From Phyto melanocephala (taxonomy: Eukaryota > Arthropoda > Insecta > Diptera > Rhinophoridae): a DNA stretch of 64,000 bases. Positions 9,467-20,172 of this stretch are shown one piece after another. The position numbers were made by a program, and so were the translations under genes. Location of the stretch: contig OW799233.1 in the NCBI GenBank assembly GCA_941918925.1, positions 76,139,797 to 76,203,796 of the forward strand, written 5' to 3'. Below the pieces are notes generated by a model. The model worked only from the letters and a program-made list of their open reading frames with translations, was not told where the DNA came from and did not search any database. The first letter of the stretch is position 1, and every line of letters begins with the position of its first letter.

Positions 9467-11087
9467 GGAATAGAGTTTTTGTTGATACTTTTTGCATTGT
9501 TTGGGACTTACAAGACAGAAGTCCAAATACTGGACTATACGAACTCACAATTGATTTCAATACACCAAGGACAAGCAAGACTACAGAACGGAAATTTTAA
9601 ATTGATTCATGTTTTGGAACTTGACGAATATGAACGAACTGTTAACAATCTGGAAAATGAAGTTCAAAGTAAAATGTTAAAGAACAGCACATCGCTGCCT
9701 TTTCTATTTCATGATATCAACCAGATAAGAAATCAAATAAAACGAATGAAGCCTAGAGTGAAACGCTCAATTGACATTATTGGGACAGCTTGGAAATGGA
9801 TAGCTGGTTCACCTGATCACGAGGATCATAACATTGTATTGAACAAAATTAATGGACTACTTACGAACAATGAACGACAGAAAATTATTAATGAGAATTT
9901 CATCCACAGGATAGACTTATTGACGAACGCAACTAACAATATTTTAAAGACGATTCAGTCTTTTGAGGGAACCCAAAGAATGATGGAAGACTCCATTAGA
10001 AATAGAATTAATGTTGTAAAAGCAGAAATCATTAATATAGAATACGCCTTACAATGGGCATTTATACTTTCGGAAAAGGAAATCAAAAAAGTTCAAATGT
10101 AATACTTTAAAAATACAACAAACACAGGGCATGGTGTAAAAATAAAAACATTGTTCAACTAATACCATCTTGTTTAGAACACATGTGACATATAATGCAA
10201 CTGCATAATTGCAAAAATTGCTTTAGCGACATCTGTAGATCTGTAGCTAAAGGCAACCATTAATTACCTGTGGTAATGACGTGCAAAAAGAATACAGGAA
10301 AAACAGATGTTGGTAAATTTCGTACTAATTCAATGTTATATGAAATACATAAATCAATTAGAACAAATAATTCTGTTTCAAATTTCAATAAATACTGAGT
10401 TAAATAGTTGATATTTACACACAACATTTGTAGCTCTGATCAAAAGAGTGCTGATGATGAAACCGTAGCTGGTTTCGAAAATGCATTCCACTCAGCTAGT
10501 ATCGAATGACTAACTTTTCCTAGAAATTCTGTCATTATCACATAGAACTTATAGCCTAATATAAAAATATAATGGAAATCAATGAAGCCACACAATTTTT
10601 AGATCTTGAGGAATTTCCTTACAATAATTTAGAAGAAGCTTTAGGTTTTGCTATAGTTAAGATAGCCACGGATTATTCTTCTTTAATTTATATAATAAAT
10701 CTACCCGCAATTAATAAAATAAATTGTGAAAAAATATTATTAAAACCAGTAAAACAAAATGAAAAAATTATAAAAATAAATTCCGAAAATGTAATTAGAT
10801 GTAAGGATAAAATTTTTGAAATGAAAAATGATTGTAACCAATTTAACAATTTATGTATTTGCAACAATGAAAATTTAATAGATATAAGTAACACGAATTG
10901 TATACCATTAATTTTAAATAGCAAGAATCACAATTGTACGTTTATAAATAATCAACATGTTCCTACTATACAGGAAATAAATGAAGGCACAATACTTTTA
11001 AATCAATTTAACGGAACTTTGAATATATTTGAAAATAAAACTTATCAATTATCGGGAACTTATTTAATCCAGTATGCTCAATGGTAA
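9467..11087 (+). pseudogene. env: env of the errantivirus-like element, interrupted and 3'-truncated
   Basis: The first part, to a stop at 10100-10102, contains a dibasic furin-like site RVKR (about 9754) followed by SIDIIGTAWKWIAGSPD. This arrangement is diagnostic of insect errantivirus Env, the fusion glycoprotein acquired from baculovirus-type F proteins. A 470-bp non-coding stretch (10103-10571) then breaks the gene. The second part (10572-11087) resumes with LEEALGFAIVKIATDYSS and Cys-rich ectodomain sequence, and stops at LSGTYLIQY where the element is cut off. The C-terminal membrane anchor is lost. It is not functional as it stands. Confidence 0.75.
10103..10571. other. Non-coding interruption inside env
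   Basis: About 470 bp with stops in all frames lies between two Env segments that are normally contiguous. I found no clear inverted ends, poly-A tail or target duplication. It could be a decayed insertion or a rearranged piece. TGTAGATCTGTAGCTA at about 10235 is its only evident local repeat. Confidence 0.4.
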
Positions 11088-11850
11088 CATTATTTTCTAC
11101 ACAAAACGAAAGTAAGGCATTGGACAATACAACATTTCTGTTTTGATAGAAGCACCCATCAGAATATATTACAAAATGGTGTACATTTGGCGTATTGAGC
11201 ATTTCTTTTTTTAAATGATTTACTATAATTGTGGCGAAGGTAGAGGCAATTAGATTTCCTTCTGTTTCATCCCATACGTAGTTTTCAGACTTATGAGTTA
11301 TAACATTATAAATTGTAAAGTTGTGGACCTGGAGTTTCATTTTGTAGTACGATGCATTCGCCTTTAACTGCGGTATTAGTTTTACGGCTTGCATATCCAT
11401 GCATAATAGCGATAGTAAACCCTCCTTAGCATTTTCAATATCATGTTTTTTTTCCTCTCTCATGTCCTCTATTTGCATTCTGTGAAAGTCGTATTCTTTT
11501 TGCAATATATTTTTTGACTCAAACGATACACAGGTGTCACACATATCGTTTCTAGCCTTAAAAATTGAGTATTTTTTTTTCTTCAAGACATCCATGAAAT
11601 TAGGAAACGATACAGGTGAAATACCATTTTCTTTTTGCGAATCACAATATTGGGAGTAAACTTCATACACAGATGCATAAGATTTAAAATCTGTTTGGAA
11701 ATATATTTTTTTCGTGTACTGACGTCGGTAATGCGATTCTAATTTTGGGATGCCTTCCAACCATTTATTTAAATAATTTAAACGAACCAATTGGCAATTG
11801 GCATCACTGTACTGTTTGGACGTGTTTTGTTCGCTGCTCCATTTGGATTT
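11088..11850 (-). pseudogene. DNA-transposase-like gene, middle and C-terminal part
   Basis: Reads from about 11850 leftward: LNKWLEGIPKLESHYRR, then KARNDMCDTCVSFE (Cys pair), LLCMDMQAVKLIP, KMKLQVHNFTIYNV, YVWDETEGNL and FVIYSDGCFYQNRN. Paired aspartates in hydrophobic strands (DMQAV, YSDGC) suggest an RNase H-fold DDE transposase. The block order matches a dispersed multicopy arthropod gene family, whose superfamily I cannot name securely. It is cut at about 11085 against the gypsy env, before the expected C-terminus. Its N-terminus lies at 15975-16437, beyond an inserted LINE. Confidence 0.6.
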
Positions 11851-12148
11851 ATATTTTTAGTGGATTCAACCTGGTCATAATACGTTTACCCGCTTTGATT
11901 GTCTACGAATTACTGCGGCACTATTTTTAAAGGCTTGTGCTGATTGTAAATGGTAAAGTTTTATATTTTATCTGTATTGTTTATAAAGTGATAAAATACA
12001 ACAACTACTCAGTACATCTGTTTGTACTATATTGGCGCCATCTACTGTTTAGTAGTTGATTTTTACTACCCAGTTACCCAAATAACCAAAACGTTAAAAT
12101 TTTATTAGATAAATTACATTTAAAAAAATTACATTTAATTATTAAATT

Positions 12149-13036
12149 ATGGATTGCCAGAACAAAAATTGTAACGTTTCGGGTAATGACCGCTTGATAT
12201 CATGTTGGTTGTGTCTTGGAACCTATCACTTAAAATGTAGTGGACTGAAAGCGCGTGATGCAGATGCGCTTGCTGATCCTACTAAATCCCTACAATGGAA
12301 TTGTCCTCATTGTAAAAATATAAATGTTGAATTTTACAAATTCTTCAAAAGTTATAAAGAGCAGTTCGATCAACTAAATAAGGACTTCTTATCTGTTCGA
12401 TCTAAATTTTTAAAATTTGGTGAACTTTTCACAAATTTTCCGAATTTAGATAAATTTGCTGACGTTCAACAAAATTCTTCACCTAAGAGGAAAAAATCTA
12501 CAAGAAATCCAATCCCTTCAATAACAATATCAAAAGCGGCTTCTCATAATTCAGTAGAATACGATGATTTGTCTCCTTCACCTGTCATGGAGCAAAACAA
12601 CTTGATTGTATCTGAAGTTATCACTCCGTTAAATACTATACCCCTTGAATTAAATAGTAATTCACCTACTACATCTTTTTCATCAGCTGCATCTTTAATT
12701 TCTGATAATACTGTACCAACTAAAGCCGTCAGAGAACTTCGTACAATTCCGCCAAGAAAAACTATATTTGCTCTTCGTTTTCTTCTTGAAACAACTGTTG
12801 ATGATGTTAAAAACTACTTATTATCTAAATTTAATAATAATCTACCTGCTAACATAAATATTTTTAAAATTAATTCAAGAAATAGAGCCTCGTTCAAAAT
12901 AATTGTCCCACTTGAATATTTTGAACAAATCGTAAATGTAAATTTTTGGCCAAACCATACTCTAGTACGTGAATTTATTTATCGTGATGAAAACTTAGCT
13001 CGTATTCCAACATCTAATCAAACTTCAAAAAACTAA
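12149..13036 (+). CDS. LINE ORF1 with PHD-type zinc finger
   Basis: An intact 295-aa protein. Residues ~3-55 form a Cys4-His-Cys3 type finger (CQNKNC..CWLC..YHLKC..WNCPHC), typical of the PHD-like finger in many insect LINE ORF1 proteins. Residues ~60-95 are a predicted coiled coil. The middle (~105-190) is Ser/Thr/Pro-rich and probably disordered. The last ~80 residues (RKTIFALRFLLETT..FKIIVPLEYFEQI) look like the RRM-like nucleic-acid-binding end. The expected role is RNA binding and particle formation. Stop and ORF2 start overlap as TAATG, suggesting termination-reinitiation. Confidence 0.75.
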   Translation: MDCQNKNCNVSGNDRLISCWLCLGTYHLKCSGLKARDADALADPTKSLQWNCPHCKNINVEFYKFFKSYKEQFDQLNKDFLSVRSKFLKFGELFTNFPNLDKFADVQQNSSPKRKKSTRNPIPSITISKAASHNSVEYDDLSPSPVMEQNNLIVSEVITPLNTIPLELNSNSPTTSFSSAASLISDNTVPTKAVRELRTIPPRKTIFALRFLLETTVDDVKNYLLSKFNNNLPANINIFKINSRNRASFKIIVPLEYFEQIVNVNFWPNHTLVREFIYRDENLARIPTSNQTSKN

Positions 13037-15870
13037 TGCAAAATTCTACCCTTAACATTATTTATCAAAATGCAAATGGAATGAATACTAAGCTTACTGA
13101 TATGTTCCTTAACAGCTTTGACTGCGAATTTCATGTTGCTGCATTTACTGAAACCTGGCTTACTAATAATTCTAATAACTCTGAAATTTTTTGTAGTAAA
13201 TATCAAGTTTTTAGACGTGATAGAATTGACAAACGTGGTGGTGGTGTTTTAATGGCTGTTTCCTGTTTGTACCCTGCTGAACAGTTATTATTTGTAAATT
13301 TATCGCTGGTGTAATACAAATTCAAAATATATCACTTTTTATTACCTGCTCATATATACCTCCAAACTCTGATCCACAATTTTATGGTGAACATGTTTTG
13401 TTAATAAAATCCGTTGCAGATAAACTAAAGTCAGCTGATTTTTTGATGATTTTAATATTCCGACTGCAACCTGGATTACATCAGATGATACAGATTTCTT
13501 TGTACCGATTACATCACATGATTGGAGTCAAGATTTTTTCAATAGTCTGACTAATTTAAGTGTCTTTCAAATAAATAAAATTTTAAATGACAACAACCGC
13601 TTATTGGATCTCGTATTTGTAAATAATTCCTCTCTATTCGACGTACCTAGGACTAACCCCTTATTTATTCCTGAGGACCGACACCATCCTACATTGTTAA
13701 TTTCTACACCATTGCCTCAAAAGGAAACTGTTCACACTGTATCTGAGTCGCTCTGTTTTAAACGTACGAACTACCATATGTTAAATAACTTGTTACATAA
13801 TATTAACTGGTTTGAAATTCTTGCTTTTTCTTATAATGGTATTAATTTTGATAAAATCGTTTTGAAATTTTACTCAGTTCTCTTCAGTTGTTTATCAGCA
13901 AGCACTCCATTGTTAAAAAAGGTAACATCAAATCGTCCTCCATGGTATTCCCGTACTTTAACCTGGTTAAAAAATCGTAAAACCGTTTATATAAAAAGTT
14001 CATGAAGAGCAAAACCCTTATTGATCGTAGCTATTATCTAATTGCTCAAAGCCGTTATATGTTTGAAAACAAAAAATGTTATGCATCGTATATAAACAAA
14101 ATGAAATTTTACTTTAAAAAGAATCCGAAAATGTTTTATAATTTTGTCAACTCCAAACGTAGAGTTTGAACGTATCCAACTACTATAAAAATGAATAATG
14201 TTGTTTATTCTAATAATGCAGATATTGCCAATTCTTTTACTGATTTCTTCGCCTCTACTTTTTCTGCAAAAACGTTCCATAGTTCAATTTATTCTTATGA
14301 TATTACTTCGTGTTCATCAATTAATATATCATCTTTAGATATCGATACTGTCTTAAAAAGCCTGAGAAGTATAAAAAATTGTTATAAACCTGGTCCTGAT
14401 GGTATTCCCAGCTGCATATTAAAAAATTGTGCCGACGTTTTGGCTATTCCTATCACTAATCTATTTAACAGTTCTTTGAAATTTGGTATATTTCCTAAAT
14501 GTTGGAAAGATTCATTTATCATCCCGCTTCATAAATCTGGTAGCCGTAGTGATGTTACTAATTATAGAGCAATAGCTAAACTTAACTCCATTCCTAAACT
14601 GTTTGAGAAAATATTAACGGACATCCTAACTACCCAAATATCAACAATTCTTTCTCCAGCACAACATGGTTTTTGTAAAGGTAGATCTACATCCACAAAC
14701 CTAATGGAACTGACGTCCTTCATCAATACGGGATTTTGTAATGGTAACCAAACTGATGTAGTCTATACTGATTTCAGTAAAGCCTTCGATAAGGTTAACC
14801 ATGATTTATTGTTAGTGAAACTCAAAAAATTAGGGTTTCCGGTAAACCTTTTAAAATGGATTAGTTCTTATTTAAAGGATCGGAGACAATGTGTTTTTTA
14901 TAATGATTGTATATCAAAACATATTGAAGTAACTTCCGGAGTTCCTCAGGGAAGTCACCTCGGCCCCATCTTATTTTTATTGCTTATAAATGATCTTCCA
15001 AAGGCTATTCAATACAGCAATATTTTAATGTTTGCTGATGATGTTAAACTTTATTCATGGATTAGAACTGTTGGCGACTGTTTTTATCTCCAAGCTGATT
15101 TAAATAATTTTTTTAATTGGTGTACGGTAAATCTTATGGAATTGAATTTAACAAAATGCAAATCTATGACTTTCTGCAGATATTCACCGATTTCGAATGT
15201 TTACTCTCTAAATGGCTCTAATTTGAATGTTGTTGATTCGTTTTTGGATCTTGGAATTCTCTTTGATGTAAAAATTAATTTCAACTCACATGTAATAATG
15301 ACAGTAAATAAAGCTTATGGGGTATTAAGTTTCATAAAGCGTTGGGCGAAGGAATTTAATGATCCTTATGTAACAAAAAATCTATTCACGTCATTGGTAA
15401 GACCTTTACTGGAATATGGATCAGTAATTTGGGATCCCCAATATGATGTTTATATTCAAAAACTTGAATCAGTCCAAAAACAATTTTTGCTGTTATGCCT
15501 TCGTAACCTTCGTTGGAATCCTAATACAAACTTACCGTCATACCGTAGTCGTTTACTACTCATTGCGCTCCCAACGTTACAAAGCCGAAGAATTGTTTCC
15601 AATATTGCATTTGTCATAAATATAATTCAAGGCAAAATTGATTCTACATATCTTCGACATAAAATATGCATCAATGTTCCTAATAGGCAGCTTAGATTTT
15701 ATGAACCCTTATATGTACCATTTCATAGATCAAACTACATTAACTTTGATCCAATTAGAAGAATTTGTGCTGAGGTAAATAAGTTCTATGTTCACATTGA
15801 CTTTTCTGATAATGTTGCTGTAACAAGTGGAAAGCTGATAAGATTTCTAAACTCAAATGCATACGTTTAA
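13036..15870 (+). pseudogene. LINE ORF2 (AP endonuclease + reverse transcriptase), broken
   Basis: It begins at the ATG overlapping the ORF1 stop. The N-terminal part is an APE-type endonuclease: IIYQNANGMNTK, AAFTETWL and RRDRIDKRGGGV. The frame is lost at about 13300, resumes in another frame (CSYIPPNSD, LLDLVFVNN), and breaks again at 14004 and 14169. The RT section (14191-15870) is long and clean: KPGPDGIPSCILKN, STSTNLMELT, VVYTDFSKAFDKVNH, GVPQGSHLGPILF and the catalytic FADDVKLY. At least three lesions inactivate the protein, all in the endonuclease and linker half. RT motif style is Jockey/CR1 superfamily. Confidence 0.8.
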
Positions 15871-15974
15871 TGTTGTTTTTATTTTTCTTTATTTTTGTAA
15901 TTAAATTAAAAATGTTGCTCAACTGTAAATATTATTATGTTGATTAAATTAAATAAATAAATAAAAAAAAAACC

Positions 15975-16437
15975 TCATACTCCTGGCCCTTTTTTGTATT
16001 TCTTTGTTTTTCAGCTTGCAAGATTTTCTTATTATCAGGTCCCAGTTGAGCATTATGAAGTTCACAGGAATTAATCCAACCTCTTACCATAGTTTCCGAA
16101 ATTTCGAGGGTTGACAAAAACATTTTACGGCACACTTGATAGCGCTTTGTTTTGTTGTATAAATGAACGTTTTTGAATTTGAGCGTCGAGAATTTTCCAT
16201 ATAAGTCCTCTTTTTGGCGAAAACGTCAACAGTACTGGTTACGTAAAGTTTTTTCTGGTCCCATGACATCTGCCAAAAACGTTGAAATATTTCTTCACGT
16301 AATTTTTCAGAAAAAATAGAACAATGTCGATTTGAAGCCTTTTCACAACATTTTGATGTGCTCCCAGGTTTCATTTCTCTTGGATTCCTGCAAACGATTT
16401 TGCCTTTTGAAAAACCTTCATATTCTTTACCGTTCAT
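15975..16437 (-). pseudogene. DNA-transposase-like gene, N-terminal part
   Basis: The ATG at 16435-16437 opens MNGKEYEGFSKGKIVCRN, followed by a Cys-rich segment, LREEIFQRFWQMSWDQKK, a basic SRRSNSK stretch and, after a one-base frameshift near 16135, CRKMFLSTLEISETMVRGW. This is the characteristic N-terminal order of the same arthropod family whose remainder lies at 11088-11850: Cys/His zinc-binding, then K.FL.TL.IS....V. The LINE at 11851-15971 separates the halves. Both carry independent damage. Confidence 0.6.
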
Positions 16438-16806
16438 ACGATTTTTCTTTCTTTCTTCTTTTTTGTTGACTTTTTAAGGAACTTGCATATCTGCCTCAAG
16501 ATTATTTTCATTTATGGAATACATTTTATTGCGTTTTAACACTTTTTTATGTTGTTTTCACTTCTAATAATAAATAAAATGTAATAAAACACAAAGAACA
16601 ACAAATCAAAAGTAACTGTGTTTCAAAAAAAAAAAATCAAATAAATGATTACTCTGATTTCTTTAGCGTGAGTGCTGAAGGTTATTTGGTTTCAGAAAAT
16701 TGTACACTTGCTGATAGGGTATTTGGTAATTTGGTAATAGCTTGGTTATTTCTTATATTAGAAGTTTAAAATTTTGCATACATATGCTTTATGATATAGG
16801 GAATAA
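16438..16806. other. No gene seen
   Basis: A/T-rich DNA upstream of the transposase start. It probably holds its promoter side and the lost terminal repeat. TTGCTGATAGGGTATTTGGT at about 16710 is echoed by TTGCTGATAGGTTGTTTGGT near 17605 on the other side of the Helitron. It may therefore mark a small duplicated segment. Confidence 0.3.
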
Positions 16807-16826
16807 TCTATATATATAAAAGTGAA

Positions 16827-16869
<43 letters not shown>

Positions 16870-17572
16870 GCTATAGACTCTGAAACTGTAAAACTGATCG
16901 GGCTCAAACTTTGGTAAGTTGGTGCACACATACCAGGGAGTGTTTATGGGTGAAAAAAAGTGGGCGGGGCCACGCCCATAAAAATTAGTTATCAGTTTTA
17001 GCTACTTGCACTTGACCGATTTTTCTAAAACTTTGCACACGTATTAAGCTGTCATGACTTTATAATTTCGTAATTAAAAAAGTGGGCGGGGCCACGCCCT
17101 AAAAAAAAGTTTTAATTTTGAAGTACTTGCACTGGACCGATTTTTCTGAAACTTTGCGCACATATTAAGCTGTCATGACTTTATAATTTCGTGATTAAAA
17201 AAAAAGGGCGGGGCCACGCCCATAAAAAATTAGTTATCAGCTTTAGCTACTTGCACTGGACCGAATTTTCTGAAACTTTGCACACATATTGAGTTGTCAT
17301 GACTATACAGTTTCGTATTTAGAAAAGTGGGCAGTGCCACGCCCATAAAAAAAGGTATCATTTTGTGGTACTTACACTGGACCGATTTTTCTGAAACTTT
17401 GCACACTTATTGAGCTGTCATGACTATACAGTTTCGTAATTAGAAAAGTGGGCAGTGCCACGCTCATAAAGAAAAAGTTATAGTTTTAGCCTTGCACTTG
17501 ATATTCGATTAAAATTTAGAATGCGATTAAAATTCATGAAGGGGCGTAGCAACGCGCGCCGGGCTTTTCTAG
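16807..17572 (+). mobile_element. Non-autonomous Helitron, family 1, copy 1
   Basis: It begins TCTATATATATAAAAGTGAA after an A (16806) and ends CGCGCGCCGGGCTTTTCTAG before a T (17573). A 5' TC, a 3' CTAG, a G+C-rich short hairpin just upstream (GCGT..ACGC) and insertion between A and T are the Helitron rules. The interior is a (TG)n tract, then about four tandem units of roughly 120 bp, each with ACCGATTTTTCTGAAACTTT and GTGGGCGGGGCCACGCC. No Rep/helicase is present. Confidence 0.85.
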
Positions 17573-17675
17573 TATTAAATAAAAAACTCAATTTGGAAAA
17601 ATTTGCTGATAGGTTGTTTGGTCTTTAAGGTGACGATATGTATGTACATATGTATATATGTATGTACGTCTGCAA

Positions 17676-18381
17676 TCTATATATATAAAAGTGAAACTCT
17701 GTGTGTGTGTGTGTTAGCTATAGACTCCGAAACTGTAAAACCGATCGGACTTAAACTTTGGCAAGCTGTTGTACACATTCCAGGGAGTGTTAATCGGTGG
17801 CAAAAAGTGGGCGGGCCACGCCCATAAAAAATTAGTTATAATTTTTAGCTACTTGCACTTGACCGATTTTTCTGAAACTTTGCACACATATTGAGCTGTC
17901 ATGACTAAATAATTTCGTAATTACAAAAGTTAATATTTTGAGGTACTTGAAGTGGACCGATTTTTCTAAAACTTTGCACATATATTGGGCTGTCATGACT
18001 TTAAAATGTCGTGATTAGAAAAGTGGGCAGTGCCACGCCCATAAAAAAATTTATCATTTTCAGCTACTTGAACTTCACCAATTTTCTGAAACTTTGCACA
18101 CATATTTAGCTGTCATTACCATACAGTTTCGTGATTAGAAAAGTGGGCAGTGTCCCGCCCATCAGAAATAAGTTATAATTTTTAGCTACTTGCACTAGAT
18201 CGATTTTTCTGAAACTTTGCACACATATTGAGTTGTCATGACTATACAATTTCTTGATTAGAAAAGTGGGCAGTATCACGCCCACTTTATACTTTTTATA
18301 TTTTTCACTTGATATTTAATTAATATTCAGAATGCATTTTTATTCTTAAGGGGCGTAGCAACGCGCGCCGGGCTTTTTTAG
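17676..18381 (+). mobile_element. Non-autonomous Helitron, family 1, copy 2
   Basis: It has the same 5' end (TCTATATATATAAAAGTGAA after A) and the same internal unit array. Its 3' end reads GGGCTTTTTTAG before T, so the canonical CTAG has become TTAG. It lies about 100 bp downstream of copy 1 in the same orientation. Confidence 0.8.
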
Positions 18382-18420
18382 TTTACTTATATAAAAAACT
18401 CACTGCACTTGCGCATGTCA

Positions 18421-18716
18421 TCTATATAAATATATATATAAAAATAAATTGCATTGTGTAAGTAATTAATGTTCTCTGGAATGCGATTTTCCGATTTTGT
18501 TTCTGCAAAGTTAATATGAATACCAAGGTTTTTATGTATAAACGGTTCCTGTATGTGTATTGGTTCATGAGTTATAGTGCACACTGCATTCTGAAATACA
18601 ATTCGATTTTAGTCAAACCATTACAATAAAAGCAATTTATCACTGATTTAAATGAATTCGAATTGAGTATTTTATTTTCTTTTTTTGCACTACGAAGTGT
18701 GCAGGGGGTTCGCTAG
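18421..18716 (+). mobile_element. Short Helitron, family 2
   Basis: It begins TCTATATAAATATATATATA after A (18420) and ends GGGGGTTCGCTAG before T (18717). A near-palindrome GCACTACGAAGTGTGC sits 12 nt before the end. At 296 bp it is a different sequence from family 1 but follows the same end rules. The interior reads on the minus strand as a short HEPIHIQEPF-type shadow with no coding support. Confidence 0.75.
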
Positions 18717-18727
18717 TAATATAAAAA

Positions 18728-18810
18728 ATAAAATCACTCGGAATTGCCATTGTAGTGTTATTGTTTATATTAACAATTTCATGGCAATTTCACGCGGAAT
18801 GCAGAACACA
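18728..18810. repeat. Imperfect palindrome shared with 40486-40565
   Basis: AAATCACTCGGAATTGCCAT, a short spacer with TGTTATTGTTTATATTAACA, and CATGGCAATTTC form a hairpin. The copy at 40486-40565 has the same centre with different outer arms. It is probably a tiny MITE. The rest of 18811-19314 holds no recognisable gene. Confidence 0.4.
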
Positions 18811-19314
18811 TGCGGCACACTTTTTTATTCTTTGCGGTTTTTAAACAATAGTTTTGGTTTTTTTCAATCATTGTTTAATACCGTTATGTATTTATGATAT
18901 ATATTTTCTGCTTGTGATCTTTGTGAAAAGCCACGTGAAAAAAGAAACCGAAATTGTTTTTGTTCAAACAAAATAATAAGTGGTTTAGTGACTTATTTAC
19001 AAACAAATTTTCTACTAGTACATTTGATATAAGTTTCATACATTTTTATGGGACCTGGAGAGCATTGTAGTGTGGAATATGCTTAACTTATAAAAAAAAT
19101 TATTTTAGAAGGTAAAACATACTCAGATGTTCAAAAACTACGATTATTCAGCAGCTACTTTAATATATCATATACTTAGTTGCTGACAGACGTGACCGCA
19201 AAGAAATTTTGACACTAGAAATGATGAATCGGTTTGAGCATTATTTTATTTATTTTTGATAATTTTTTTTTTACTTTTATTTACTAAAGATGTATTTAAA
19301 AAAAATGTAAAAAA

Positions 19315-19790
19315 AACAAGTAGGAGTGCTATATTCGGTCGTGCCGAATCTTATGTACCCTTCACAACATAGGTGTAATCACCACGTTGTGATTTAGTTT
19401 AGCTTAACCTAGATTTTATGTTATGCGGCATTTTTCTTTATTATTTCCGACCCAATCTTTCCTTCCATTCCATATCCATTTTGATGGGTTAAAAAAAATT
19501 CCTTCAATTTTTTTTAAACGCCATTTTTTTATAATTTACTGTATTCTACTGGTCTAGCCATTTTATCTGATACTAGTATTGTAAAGACTAAAAGCGACAA
19601 ATATGTTATAATCATATTTGACTCATGTATCCGCCATTTTATTTAGGACAACATTTTGGATTTTTACTTTTTCAAAACTTATAGTATTTTACTGTTAAAG
19701 CCATTTTATTTGAGTGACCCATATATAAATTTATTGTTTGCTATTTTGTAGTGGCGAACATTAACCTAGTAAGAAAAAAAATTAACGCCA
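19315..19790 (+). mobile_element. INE-1-like repeat, family F, copy 1 (3'-truncated)
   Basis: It starts AACAAGTAGGAGTGCTATAT and has the F-specific interior: TAGCTTAACCTAGATTTTATG, GGACGCCAT-like phrases and TTTGTAGTGGCG. Complete relatives are 51041-52064 (minus) and 36566-37862. It breaks off near 19790, where the presumed LTR of the next element begins. Confidence 0.6.
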
Positions 19791-20154
19791 ATGAAGGCCA
19801 TTTTTACTTATATGAAAGTTCAAACGCAAAAATGAATTATTAAATAAGCTAATAAGGTAGGTATCGGTGGGTGATTTCAATAAAGGGGTAAAGGGAGGGT
19901 AAAGAATACAAGGGGGCAAACTCGATCTAGTTCCCCCCCAAGGAAAATGGAATAAGAACGCAAGAATAAAAGACACTGTTACAATACCTGCATAATTATC
20001 TAATTGTTGTCTATCGCTCCAACGAACCACCACCCAAGCCCGACGAGCCTTAGCCGTGCGAAATATCTATTAGTTACCAGTGTGGAAGCGATAGAACAGG
20101 CAATGCTGATAACAGTCAAAGTCGTATTGTTGATAGATGAAATATGACAGAAAA
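19791..20154 (+). repeat. Probable LTR remnant of the 20155-24073 element
   Basis: It directly precedes a clear primer site, so its right end should be the LTR 3' end (ATGACA near 20148). It contains T/C-rich and G-rich patches and no gene. The left end is not defined and may have been lost at the family F junction. No second LTR is present in the window. Confidence 0.4.
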
Positions 20155-20172
20155 TGGCGCCCAACGTGGGGC
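20155..20172 (+). other. Primer-binding site, tRNA-Lys type
   Basis: TGGCGCCCAACGTGGGGC is the classic primer site complementary to the 3' end of tRNA-Lys(1,2). Its presence 860 nt before a Gag start marks the following element as an LTR retrotransposon. Osvaldo/Ulysses-type fly gypsy elements are plausible relatives; that attribution is from memory. Confidence 0.8.

Larger units (their letters stand above)
3506..11088 (+). mobile_element. Errantivirus-like Ty3/gypsy element, 3' end lost
   Basis: The order is 5' LTR, primer site, long A/T-rich leader, gag, pol in the -1 frame, and env. This is the layout of insect gypsy-type endogenous retroviruses. About 7.6 kb remains. The element stops inside env at about 11083, where an antisense transposase gene begins, so neither a 3' LTR nor a polypurine tract is present. 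gag has a frameshift and env is interrupted, yet pol is open throughout. Without a second LTR its age cannot be read from LTR divergence. Confidence 0.8.
11851..15971 (+). mobile_element. PHD-finger LINE (Jockey/CR1-type non-LTR retrotransposon)
   Basis: About 300 bp of 5' sequence is followed by ORF1 (12149-13036), a broken ORF2 (13036-15870), a short 3' UTR and an A-rich tail with AAATAAATAAATAAAA (about 15950-15971). It splits an antisense transposase gene: the N-terminal part of that gene begins right after the tail and the rest resumes near 11850. The left boundary is uncertain by several tens of bases, and I could not find an obvious target duplication. Confidence 0.75.

Noticed and set aside
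10103..10571. Intron in env (GT..AG)
   Set aside because: No known errantivirus env has an intron here. The acceptor lacks a pyrimidine tract and the frames do not join cleanly.
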